Shown: positions 1 to 6,378 of the stretch, one piece after another | Layout: each line of letters opens with the position of its first letter | How positions within the stretch are numbered: the stretch's first letter is position 1 | Translations under genes and position numbers: made by a program | The notes under the pieces: model-generated | Told to the model about the DNA's origin: nothing | The model's input: only the letters and a program-made list of their open reading frames with translations | Databases searched by the model: none | Origin: Parachlamydiaceae bacterium | Lineage (GTDB): Bacteria > Chlamydiota > Chlamydiia > Chlamydiales > Parachlamydiaceae | NCBI GenBank assembly: GCA_013698165.1 | Contig: JACCVN010000328.1 | Location: 1-7,765, forward strand | Direction of reading: 5' to 3' | DNA length: 7,765 nucleotides

Positions 1-392
1 TCGAAGTCGACGGGAAGAAGATCTCTACAGCAATAGCAAGAATTAAAAATTGCAATGATCCAGAAAAGAAATTTAATGCTGTACGCATATTGAAATCGCG
101 CATTTCATATAAAAAGCTTTCCGATAAACTATCGATAGGCGCAAACGCTATAAGCATCATCTCTTCAGTAATATTTGTGGTCGCTGGTTTTGTGGCTGCT
201 GCCACCCCAGCAGCTCCTGTCGCCTACGCCCTTCTTATTGGCTTAACGATCTACGGTATCGGTAAAATGATTGTCGACCACCAAAAGAAAAAGAATTTTG
301 AAAAAACACTTGACAGCGACCTCTTTTCGCCTTCCACAAGTCAACTGGAGGCAGCTGTGAGAACCAAACCAGTCCCCCAATCCTCTTGGTAA
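1..392 (+). CDS. 3' part of a small membrane protein with a two-helix hairpin, Inc-like candidate (5' end outside window)
   Basis: The reading frame beginning with the codon at base 3 is open from the window edge to the TAA at 390-392, giving at least 129 residues. A TTG at 90 could act as a start, but the frame continues upstream without a stop and no ribosome binding site precedes the TTG, so I treat this as a truncated gene. The visible part has a basic, polar lead-in, then two hydrophobic stretches (about bases 138-203 and 213-275) separated by a short Pro-containing turn, TPAAP. A Lys-rich stretch (HQKKK) and a polar tail follow. A bilobed hydrophobic domain of about 40-50 residues is the hallmark of chlamydial inclusion membrane (Inc) proteins, so an Inc-type type III effector is possible if the host is chlamydial. 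It could equally be any small inner-membrane protein. I recognise no enzymatic motif. It converges on glgP with about 100 bases between stop codons. Confidence 0.6.
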   Translation, partial: EVDGKKISTAIARIKNCNDPEKKFNAVRILKSRISYKKLSDKLSIGANAISIISSVIFVVAGFVAAATPAAPVAYALLIGLTIYGIGKMIVDHQKKKNFEKTLDSDLFSPSTSQLEAAVRTKPVPQSSW

Positions 393-495
393 CAAGATAC
401 GTTTTACAGTAGATACCCATAACGTGTCCTCAACGCATTAACAGGCAAGAACAAGGATCAGCAGACAATTGCGTTGTTGTTGTTGTTTGTTCCGT

Positions 496-3039
496 TTAAT
501 GTTGCCAGGCGATATTGGATTCTTCTAAAGGGACCTTGGCTTTAGGGATGTTTGGCACAATGCGGGGCGTGTAGTCCTCTATGGGTCTCTCAGCAGGAAT
601 TGTGGCCCGGTAAAGATAAAGGCTTTGTCCCGTTGTAAGCCCTGCTGTGCAAGCCATTTCCCTTTTTTCAGGCCCTGTGCCATTGCGAGCATCTGCATAA
701 AGCTCTACTTTAACTTCCTCAGGCTTCAATCCATTTAGATATACCTGCAAATCGTAAGTTCTTGCGCCGTTGTTTACATTGCTGCGTATATCGCCAAAGC
801 GCAACCCCGACCACCTTTCAGCTATAGATCCGTATATTCCGCTAAGTTTCTTTGTCAATGCAGCTTGTTCCTTAGCACGTTCACGATAGGCTTCTGCTGC
901 CGGCAAGTAAAACTTTTCTGTATATTCCTGTACGGCCCTATCCGCAGAGTAGATGGGTGTCAAACGCGCCATGCTTTCACGCATTTTGGATACCCATGCT
1001 TTGGGTATTCCTTCTTCACTGCGATTATAAAATTCAGGAATTACTTGTGTTTCCAACAGCTCATAGAGTTTTTCAGCTTCAGCAATATCTAAAAGAGGGT
1101 CATCGCCATGCTCTTTTCCATCGCCAATAGCCCAACCAAGTTCAGGCGCATAGGCTTCAGCCCACCAGCCATCGAGCACCGACAGATTAAGTCCTCCATT
1201 AACAAGAGTTTTCATGCCGCTTGTCCCACAAGCTTCCCATGGTCGACGTGGTGTATTAATCCATAAGTCCACCCCTCTGACTAGCTGCTTTGTTACAAGC
1301 ATATCATAATCTTCAAAGAAAATGACGTGTGGGCGAACTTCCGGCCTTTTGATAAACCGCATCCACTGCTGAATTAATGCTTGACCCACTTTATCTGCAG
1401 GATGGGCTTTTCCTGATAAAACAAGCTGGACCGGAGCTTTTGGATTTGTCAATATTCGCAACAAGCGGTCAGGATCATGCAAAAGCAAATTAGGTCTTTT
1501 ATAAGTTGCAAAGCGACGCGCAAACCCAATCGTCAAGACATTCGGATCGAAAATATGCTTCGCCAAAGATACCCATTCCGGATCTTCTCCACGGGCTTCC
1601 AGCATACGGGCCAATCGTTCCCTAGCATACTCAATTAAAACCTTTGAGGAATTATTGCGCATTTTCCATATGGCCATGTCAGGTAGATGTCGAATCGATT
1701 TCTGTTCTTCAATCGGAATTCCTGCCCAGCATTGATTGCCGCAATGTGTCTCCCAGAATTTTATGGCTTCAGATGAGCCCCAGCTGGGTGTGTGAATGCC
1801 ATTAGTGACATATCCTATCGGAACTTCCGATTCCGGCCACCTCGGAAATAAAGGACTAAATAGTCTGCGGCTCACCTCGCCATGCAAACGGCTGACACCA
1901 TTGGCCGCTCCACTGCCCCGCAAGGCCAAATAAGCCATGTTAAATGGCTCATTAGGATCATCAGGGCGCTCGCGGCCCAAAGCTAACAGCTGCTGAAGTG
2001 GTATTCCCAGCCGATTTTTCGCATAGATGCTTAAATATTGTTCAATGAGTTGCGGAGTAAATCGATCAAATCCGGCCGGCACAGCGGTATGTGTAGTAAA
2101 TAAATTGCCTGCCCGCGTAGCAGCCAAAGCGACTTCGAAGGTCACATTATTTTCTTTCATAAAGCAGTGGGCGCGCTCGAGCACAGCAAAGGCTGCATGC
2201 CCCTCATTTAGATGACAAACATCAGGCTTGATTCCCAATGCAGTTAGAAGACGCCATCCTCCAATTCCAAGCACGAGTTCCTGCTTTAAACGGAGCTCAG
2301 AATCACCGCCATAGAGCTCGCTGGTAATACCGCGATGGGGTGGAAAATTTGCCGGATCATTGCTGTCTAAAAGATAAAGTTTGACTTTCCCAATGACCAC
2401 TTCCCACGTCCTTAGCCATATAGACCAACCAGGCACAGGAATTTCTATTCTTAGCCATTCTCCATCCGCTGTACGCAAAGGAACTATCGGCAGCTGCTCG
2501 GGGCTATTAAAAGGATAATAAGCCTTCTGAGCGCCATTATTATCGATCACTTGCCGAAAGTATCCCTGCTGGTACAATAGGCCTATCCCAATGATTGGCA
2601 CATCAAGATCGCTTGCAGCTTTCAACTGATCACCAGCAACATTGCCAAGCCCCCCGGAATAAATGGGCAATGCTTCGCCCAGCATGAACTCCATACTAAA
2701 ATAGGCAATTGTCAATGGATCTTTGGAATGTTTTTTTTGAAACCAGCCCGGAGCTTTTGCATAGGCTCGTTTGGCCTCGATAGCCTCCTGCAGCAACTGC
2801 ATGAAATCCGGCTGAGCAAGAAGAGCGGCCAGGCGCTTTCTGGAAATTGTTTGCAGCGCTCCCCAAGGGTTGCGCGTAAGCTTCCAAAGCTCAGGATCTA
2901 GTTGCTGCCACACTAGGTCAGCATGATGCCGATTGACCCATGACCAGCTAAAATCAAGCGCCAACTCCTTTAAAAGATGGTAACCTTCAATATCATCAAA
3001 ATCGTTTTTTACGCTGTTTTTGCTGCTCCATAGACTCAT
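496..3039 (-). CDS. glgP: alpha-glucan (glycogen/maltodextrin) phosphorylase, GT35 family, DUF3417-type
   Basis: This cytoplasmic enzyme of glycogen breakdown uses phosphate to release glucose-1-phosphate from the non-reducing ends of alpha-1,4-glucans, with pyridoxal phosphate as cofactor. The 847 residues begin with a DUF3417-like N-terminal segment (about residues 18-115), followed by the catalytic fold. Visible motifs are IAYFSMEF (111-118), YSGGLGNVAGD (127-137), HLNEGHAAF (from H276), ATYKRP with K514, SGKAHPADK with K544, and the cofactor-site EACGTSGMK, whose Lys610 should form the Schiff base. The C-terminal segment ending in a TPR-I-V-P and PLE pattern is typical of this subfamily, so the protein looks full length. 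Classical GlgP/MalP enzymes carry EASGTGNMK instead, which places this one with the Thermotoga/Thermus-type enzymes. The ATG at 3039 is supported by a GAGGT six bases upstream. A weak TTTACT-17-GAATAT promoter lies at 3101-3073 on the minus strand. Exact glucan preference cannot be read from sequence. Confidence 0.95.
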   Translation of the reverse strand: MSLWSSKNSVKNDFDDIEGYHLLKELALDFSWSWVNRHHADLVWQQLDPELWKLTRNPWGALQTISRKRLAALLAQPDFMQLLQEAIEAKRAYAKAPGWFQKKHSKDPLTIAYFSMEFMLGEALPIYSGGLGNVAGDQLKAASDLDVPIIGIGLLYQQGYFRQVIDNNGAQKAYYPFNSPEQLPIVPLRTADGEWLRIEIPVPGWSIWLRTWEVVIGKVKLYLLDSNDPANFPPHRGITSELYGGDSELRLKQELVLGIGGWRLLTALGIKPDVCHLNEGHAAFAVLERAHCFMKENNVTFEVALAATRAGNLFTTHTAVPAGFDRFTPQLIEQYLSIYAKNRLGIPLQQLLALGRERPDDPNEPFNMAYLALRGSGAANGVSRLHGEVSRRLFSPLFPRWPESEVPIGYVTNGIHTPSWGSSEAIKFWETHCGNQCWAGIPIEEQKSIRHLPDMAIWKMRNNSSKVLIEYARERLARMLEARGEDPEWVSLAKHIFDPNVLTIGFARRFATYKRPNLLLHDPDRLLRILTNPKAPVQLVLSGKAHPADKVGQALIQQWMRFIKRPEVRPHVIFFEDYDMLVTKQLVRGVDLWINTPRRPWEACGTSGMKTLVNGGLNLSVLDGWWAEAYAPELGWAIGDGKEHGDDPLLDIAEAEKLYELLETQVIPEFYNRSEEGIPKAWVSKMRESMARLTPIYSADRAVQEYTEKFYLPAAEAYRERAKEQAALTKKLSGIYGSIAERWSGLRFGDIRSNVNNGARTYDLQVYLNGLKPEEVKVELYADARNGTGPEKREMACTAGLTTGQSLYLYRATIPAERPIEDYTPRIVPNIPKAKVPLEESNIAWQH

Positions 3040-3045
3040 CGCGGT

Positions 3046-3050
3046 ACCTC
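3046..3050 (-). promoter_or_regulatory. ribosome binding site of glgP
   Basis: On the minus strand GAGGT lies six bases before the ATG whose first base is 3039. It fixes the start codon of the phosphorylase. Confidence 0.6.
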
Positions 3051-3117
3051 GTTTTAGGCCTTGTTTTTAGCCATATTCACTTTTTTGGCTTAAAAAGTAA
3101 ACGATAAGCAACACGAT

Positions 3118-3164
3118 AAAAAAACGTAGCCGACATTCCGATGTGAATGCCGTGCTACGTTTTT
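3118..3164 (-). terminator. strong Rho-independent terminator downstream of recA
   Basis: The arms at 3120-3130 (AAAAACGTAGC) and 3154-3164 (GCTACGTTTTT) are perfectly complementary over 11 bases. Inside them, CGACATTC (3131-3138) pairs with GAATGCCG (3145-3152) with one mismatch, leaving a six-base loop and one bulged T. Read on the minus strand, the hairpin begins 17 bases past the recA stop codon and ends in seven T residues. The symmetry means it could also stop plus-strand transcription. It separates recA from the co-oriented glgP. Confidence 0.9.
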
Positions 3165-3181
3165 CAAGACTCAGTTTAAGC

Positions 3182-4252
3182 TTAAACTTCTGCCAGAACT
3201 TCAGTTTCAGCTTCCACAGAGACAGCTTTAGAGTTAGCTTGGGCTACATGCTTTTCTTTGCATTTTATCAACACTAAGGCTTCAATCTCATCTAAAAGTT
3301 TCGGGTTTTTCTTCAATTCCTCACGCACAGCTTCACGACCTTGACCCAATCGCTGGCCTTTATAGCTAAACCACGAACCTTTCTTTTCAATAACGCCATA
3401 ATCTGCGCCTAGATCGATAACGGCCCCTGTACGAGAAATCCCTTCATTAAACAAAATGTCGAATTCTGCAATTTGAAATGGAGGCGCCATTTTATTTTTG
3501 ACGACTTTAACTTTTACGCGGTTGCCCACATCAGCTGTCTCGTTTCCTTTGATTCCTCCAATGCGACGGATATCCAAACGAATCGAAGCATAAAACTTGA
3601 GCGCTCTACCCCCGGTAGTTGTTTCAGGGCTGCCATAAACGATTCCGATCTTATCGCGGATCTGGTTAATAAAGACGGCGCAAGTGTTGCTCTTTGATAG
3701 TGTGGCTGTCAATTTGCGCAGCGCTTGCGACATCATACGCGCCTGCAATCCCATAAATTGATCGCCAATCTCACCTTCCAGCTCTGATTTTGGCACTAGA
3801 GCAGCAACGGAGTCAATGACGATGACATCTACAGCGTTGGAACGCGCCAGCGCTTCAGCGATATTTAAAGCTTCTTCACCGCAATCCGGTTGACAAATTA
3901 GTAGATCGTCAAGGTTTACCCCAATCTTCGCAGCATAGCCCGGATCTAAAGCATGCTCAGCATCGATATAAGCGGCTACTCCGCCATTTTTCTGCGCGTT
4001 GGCCACAATATGCAAGGCCAATGTTGATTTTCCAGACGACTCCGGACCAAAAATTTCCACCACACGGCCACGTGGAACGCCGCCAATGCCAAGCGCGACA
4101 TCGAGTGTCAATGCACCGGTTTTGATTGTACTGATTTCTCGAGTCGCTGAATGCTTTCCGAGAGTCATAATTGAGCCATCGCCGAACTGTTTTTTTATCA
4201 GGCCGAGGGCTAAGTCGAGCGCTTTTTTGCGTTCGGGATCAAGCTGAGACAT
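3182..4252 (-). CDS. recA: RecA recombinase
   Basis: RecA is the ATP-dependent strand-exchange protein that forms filaments on single-stranded DNA, drives homologous recombination and repairs double-strand breaks and stalled forks in the cytoplasm. The 356 residues match the family's usual length. Visible elements are the Walker A motif GPESSGKST (69-77), the catalytic Glu in YIDAEHALD (E99), Walker B VIVIDSV (143-149), DNA-binding loop L1 around ELEGEIGDQFMG (157-168), and loop L2 with the NQIR and PETTTGGRALKF signatures (196-220). The conserved LGQGREAVREEL lies near the C-terminal domain, which ends in an acidic tail (SVEAETEVLAEV). AGGAGT five bases before the ATG supports the start. A possible -10 element TATGAT sits on the minus strand at 4294-4289 without a convincing -35. 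I see no LexA-type SOS operator in the 126-base gap to the divergent NUDIX gene. A strong terminator follows, so recA is probably a single-gene unit. Confidence 0.98.
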   Translation of the reverse strand: MSQLDPERKKALDLALGLIKKQFGDGSIMTLGKHSATREISTIKTGALTLDVALGIGGVPRGRVVEIFGPESSGKSTLALHIVANAQKNGGVAAYIDAEHALDPGYAAKIGVNLDDLLICQPDCGEEALNIAEALARSNAVDVIVIDSVAALVPKSELEGEIGDQFMGLQARMMSQALRKLTATLSKSNTCAVFINQIRDKIGIVYGSPETTTGGRALKFYASIRLDIRRIGGIKGNETADVGNRVKVKVVKNKMAPPFQIAEFDILFNEGISRTGAVIDLGADYGVIEKKGSWFSYKGQRLGQGREAVREELKKNPKLLDEIEALVLIKCKEKHVAQANSKAVSVEAETEVLAEV

Positions 4253-4257
4253 GTAAG

Positions 4258-4263
4258 ACTCCT
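4258..4263 (-). promoter_or_regulatory. ribosome binding site of recA
   Basis: AGGAGT on the minus strand, five bases from the recA ATG, is close to the ideal Shine-Dalgarno sequence and decides the start. Confidence 0.75.
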
Positions 4264-4353
4264 AAGGTTGCAAAGTTTAACACCATCGATCATAACGAAT
4301 TAGGAATTCCAATGCTACAATCTGAAGTTATTTACTTTGATTCAATTTTCTGA

Positions 4354-4377
4354 TAAGCTTTTATTTTTTTAAGCTTA
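4354..4377. repeat. short inverted repeat with HindIII-type arms in the recA/NUDIX divergent gap
   Basis: TAAGCTT (4354-4360) and AAGCTTA (4371-4377) are perfect reverse complements separated by ten AT-only bases. The repeat ends four bases before the ATG at 4382 and thirteen before the preferred NUDIX start at 4391. It could be a small hairpin in the NUDIX leader or an operator-like dyad, but arms this short and AT-rich may be chance. A weak plus-strand promoter guess, TTGATT (4337-4342) and TTTATT (4360-4365) with 17 bases between, overlaps it. Confidence 0.3.
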
Positions 4378-4390
4378 ATTGATGGTTTTT

Positions 4391-4885
4391 ATGAAAAAGA
4401 TACTCTTGGGACTTCTCACCTGCTTTGCCCTAAACATCTATGGAACTGTTTACCTGGAACCCTCGCCACAGTTTAAACCACGCGTTGAAATTGCGACGCT
4501 TTATATTGAAGATGGCAACAGGCTCTTATTTCTGCATCGACAAGAAAACAAATCTCAAGGAAATCTTTGGGGAATTCCAGGCGGAAAGATCGAGAAAAAT
4601 GAAACACCATTGCAAGCGGTCATAAGGGAAATCAAAGAAGAGACTGGATACGATTTTTCAAATCAACCAATTCAATTTTTAAAAACAGTTTATATTGAGT
4701 ACAATGAAAAAGATCACTTTGTCTATCACATGTTCCGCGTCAAAATGCCCTTTGATCCCGGCGCTGTCAAAATAAACTTTAAGGAGCACAAAGGCTTCAC
4801 TTGGCTCACTGTTGACGATGCCCTAAAGCTCAACCTCATCGAAGATGAAGACTACTGCATTAAAATGACCCATGGATCTTTTTAA
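4391..4885 (+). CDS. NUDIX hydrolase with N-terminal signal peptide
   Basis: NUDIX enzymes cleave a nucleoside diphosphate linked to another moiety, using divalent metal. The protein has 164 residues from the ATG at 4391. The complete NUDIX box spans residues 65-87, fitting G-x5-E-x7-R-E-U-x-E-E-x-G-U with metal-binding glutamates E83 and E84, and is preceded by WGIPGG. Only the last U position is unusual (Tyr). The N-terminus MKKILLGLLTCFALNIYG has two lysines followed by a hydrophobic core and looks like a Sec signal peptide or an anchor. The cleavage site is uncertain, and the Cys at 11 is not in a good lipobox. The NUDIX fold starts almost directly after it, near residue 31. An upstream ATG at 4382 and a TTG at 4379 are in frame, but starting at 4391 gives the cleanest signal peptide. 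No strong ribosome binding site precedes any of them. The substrate cannot be told from sequence, and MutT function is doubtful if the enzyme is exported. Confidence 0.88.
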   Translation: MKKILLGLLTCFALNIYGTVYLEPSPQFKPRVEIATLYIEDGNRLLFLHRQENKSQGNLWGIPGGKIEKNETPLQAVIREIKEETGYDFSNQPIQFLKTVYIEYNEKDHFVYHMFRVKMPFDPGAVKINFKEHKGFTWLTVDDALKLNLIEDEDYCIKMTHGSF

Positions 4886-4894
4886 GGTTTTCTC

Positions 4895-4924
4895 TTTACG
4901 CATTTATTCATGATCCATTATACT
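4895..4924 (+). promoter_or_regulatory. candidate sigma70-type promoter for the AGCS-mutY operon
   Basis: TTTACG (4895-4900) and TATACT (4919-4924) are separated by 18 bases and match the -35 and -10 consensus at four and five of six positions. It begins ten bases past the NUDIX stop codon. Transcription would start near 4931, giving a leader of about 125 bases before the symporter. No terminator was seen between the NUDIX gene and this promoter, so read-through is also possible. Confidence 0.4.
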
Positions 4925-4977
4925 TTTGGTATGCAAGCAAGGTCATACAATCTACTTCCGTCCTCTTCTCGTTCGTC

Positions 4978-4991
4978 GGCGCCCGCGCGCC
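4978..4991. repeat. GC-rich inverted repeat in the leader of the symporter gene
   Basis: GGCGC (4978-4982) and GCGCC (4987-4991) can pair around a four-base loop, an island of G and C in an otherwise AT-rich gap. No T run follows on either strand, so it is not an intrinsic terminator. If the promoter at 4895-4924 is real, this hairpin would lie inside the 5' untranslated leader. Confidence 0.35.
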
Positions 4992-5043
4992 AAAAATAAC
5001 GTCACGCCTACATTTTTATTCATTTCTTTTTTAAATTGACGAT

Positions 5044-5048
5044 AGGGG
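5044..5048 (+). promoter_or_regulatory. ribosome binding site of the AGCS symporter
   Basis: AGGGG lies seven bases before the ATG at 5056 and supports that start. It is part of a tiny inverted repeat (AGGG 5044-5047, CCCT 5051-5054) that could partly mask it in the mRNA. Confidence 0.6.
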
Positions 5049-5055
5049 AACCCTC

Positions 5056-6378
5056 ATGGATCTTAAAACCTTGCTAGAATTTTTTAATCAATATTTTACG
5101 CTTTACGCCATCTTCCCAGGAATTATGGCTTTGGGCTTGTATCTTACTCTTAAGCTGAATTTCGTACAGCTTAGACAGCTAAAAAAAAGCTTTATCTGTC
5201 TTACAGAACGCAATCTTGAAAGCGAAGGCAATATCAGTCGCTTTAAAGCCATTTCTACTGTGTTGGCTGGAAATTTCGGCACAGGAAATATCTCTGGAAT
5301 GGCTATCGCTATATCGACCGGCGGACCGGGAGCATTGGTCTGGATGTGGGTCATGGCTTTCTTTGGGGCGGCTATTCAATATGCCAGCTGCATTTTAGGC
5401 ATCACTTATCGCACCAAGAATGCCGCAGGCGAATATGTCGGAGGGCCGATGTATTATCTTCGCGATGGGCTCGGCTACAATAAGCTGTCTGCAGCATTTG
5501 CAGTTTTTACTATCTTTGGCGCAATAACTGTCGGCAACTTTGCCCAAACGAATTCTCTGCTGTTACCTCTGCAGCAAATGGGGTTTGCGCCGCTGCCATG
5601 CAGCATCGTCATTGCAGCACTTATCGGGATAGTCATTCTCGGAGGGATCACGCGCGTGGCTTCTTTTGCTTCATTGGTCGTGCCCTTTAAAGCTGTGCTC
5701 TATCTTGGGACTGCATTTATTATTGTAGCCCTTCACTATGATCAAGTCCCTGCTGCCTTAAAGCTAATGTTTGATCACGCTCTTGGATTTTCACAGATAG
5801 CTGGTGGGGTAGCCGGTTATGGCGCCCTCAAGGCGCTCACTACAGGTTTTGATCGGGGTGTCTTTGCCACAGATGCCGGCACAGGCATTGTACCGATCCT
5901 ACAAGCAAGTGCGCGTTCACAGCATCCTGTGATGGATGGCGTGGCTTCATTGATCGCTCCCTTTTTAGTCATGATCGTCTGCACCACAACAGGCCTTGTC
6001 ATCATTCTGACAGGCGCATGGCTCGATCCAACTCTTCAAAGTACCAATATGGTGACATACGCATTTACAAAAGGGCTTGGTTCTGCAATTGGCGGGTACA
6101 TAGTGATTGTGGCCTTAGTGCTCTTTGCATATACTACTCTATTGGCCTGGTCTTACTGTGGTGAAAAGGCGGCTGAGTTCCTTGTAGGCCCAAAATATGC
6201 ACGCTGGTTTAGGTATGTTTACATCATATTGGTGCCTGTGGGCGGAATGCTGCAAGTTGACATGATCTGGACGCTCGCAGATGTGTCAATCACATTAATG
6301 CTTTTCATCAATTTAATTGGAATCACGGCGCTATCAAAATATGTGATTGTCACAAGTCGGGAATACCAAACTGCATGA
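5056..6378 (+). CDS. sodium:alanine/glycine symporter, AGCS family
   Basis: This inner-membrane carrier should import small neutral amino acids such as alanine or glycine (L- or D-forms) together with sodium. The 440 residues are about the usual length, with roughly ten hydrophobic segments. Family signatures are GNFGTGNISGMAIAISTGGPGALVWMW (within 72-98; Val replaces the usual Phe before WMW), YRT then GEYVGGPMYYLRDGLGY (125-141), and FAYTTLLAWSYCGE (357-370), close to the family's FTTILGWSYYGE. The central motif, SNEAGxGSAP in many members, reads ATDAGTGIVP here (271-280), so this is a divergent branch and its substrate should not be assumed. The ATG at 5056 has AGGGG seven bases upstream. 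Its TGA overlaps the mutY start as ATGA, making it the first gene of a two-gene operon. It resembles proteins labelled DagA or AlsT, but I give no symbol because the substrate is unproven. Confidence 0.93.
   Translation: MDLKTLLEFFNQYFTLYAIFPGIMALGLYLTLKLNFVQLRQLKKSFICLTERNLESEGNISRFKAISTVLAGNFGTGNISGMAIAISTGGPGALVWMWVMAFFGAAIQYASCILGITYRTKNAAGEYVGGPMYYLRDGLGYNKLSAAFAVFTIFGAITVGNFAQTNSLLLPLQQMGFAPLPCSIVIAALIGIVILGGITRVASFASLVVPFKAVLYLGTAFIIVALHYDQVPAALKLMFDHALGFSQIAGGVAGYGALKALTTGFDRGVFATDAGTGIVPILQASARSQHPVMDGVASLIAPFLVMIVCTTTGLVIILTGAWLDPTLQSTNMVTYAFTKGLGSAIGGYIVIVALVLFAYTTLLAWSYCGEKAAEFLVGPKYARWFRYVYIILVPVGGMLQVDMIWTLADVSITLMLFINLIGITALSKYVIVTSREYQTA

Noticed and set aside
90..392. TTG at 90 as the true start of the left-edge gene
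   Set aside because: The same frame is open to the window edge, and nothing resembling a ribosome binding site precedes the TTG.
384..397. TCTTG-GTAA-CAAGA hairpin over the left-edge gene's stop codon as a terminator
   Set aside because: Only five pairs, low GC, and the T run is short and offset. Too weak to call.
431..476. CAACGCA / TGCGTTG inverted repeat between the convergent genes
   Set aside because: Seven-base arms with a 32-base loop, one arm running into a (GTT)5 tract. Stability as a terminator is doubtful and chance is likely.
473..487. (GTT)5 microsatellite next to the glgP stop codon
   Set aside because: Short, outside coding sequence, and unlikely to act as a phase-variation switch.
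4253..4378. LexA/SOS operator upstream of recA
   Set aside because: No CTGT-N8-ACAG or GAAC-N4-GTTC pattern was found on either strand of the gap.
4978..4991. GC-rich hairpin as terminator of the NUDIX gene
   Set aside because: It is followed by an A-rich stretch rather than T residues on the plus strand, so intrinsic termination is not supported.
4886..5055. Glycine riboswitch or tRNA upstream of the amino-acid carrier
   Set aside because: No glycine-riboswitch core and no cloverleaf could be drawn by eye; only a small GC hairpin is visible.
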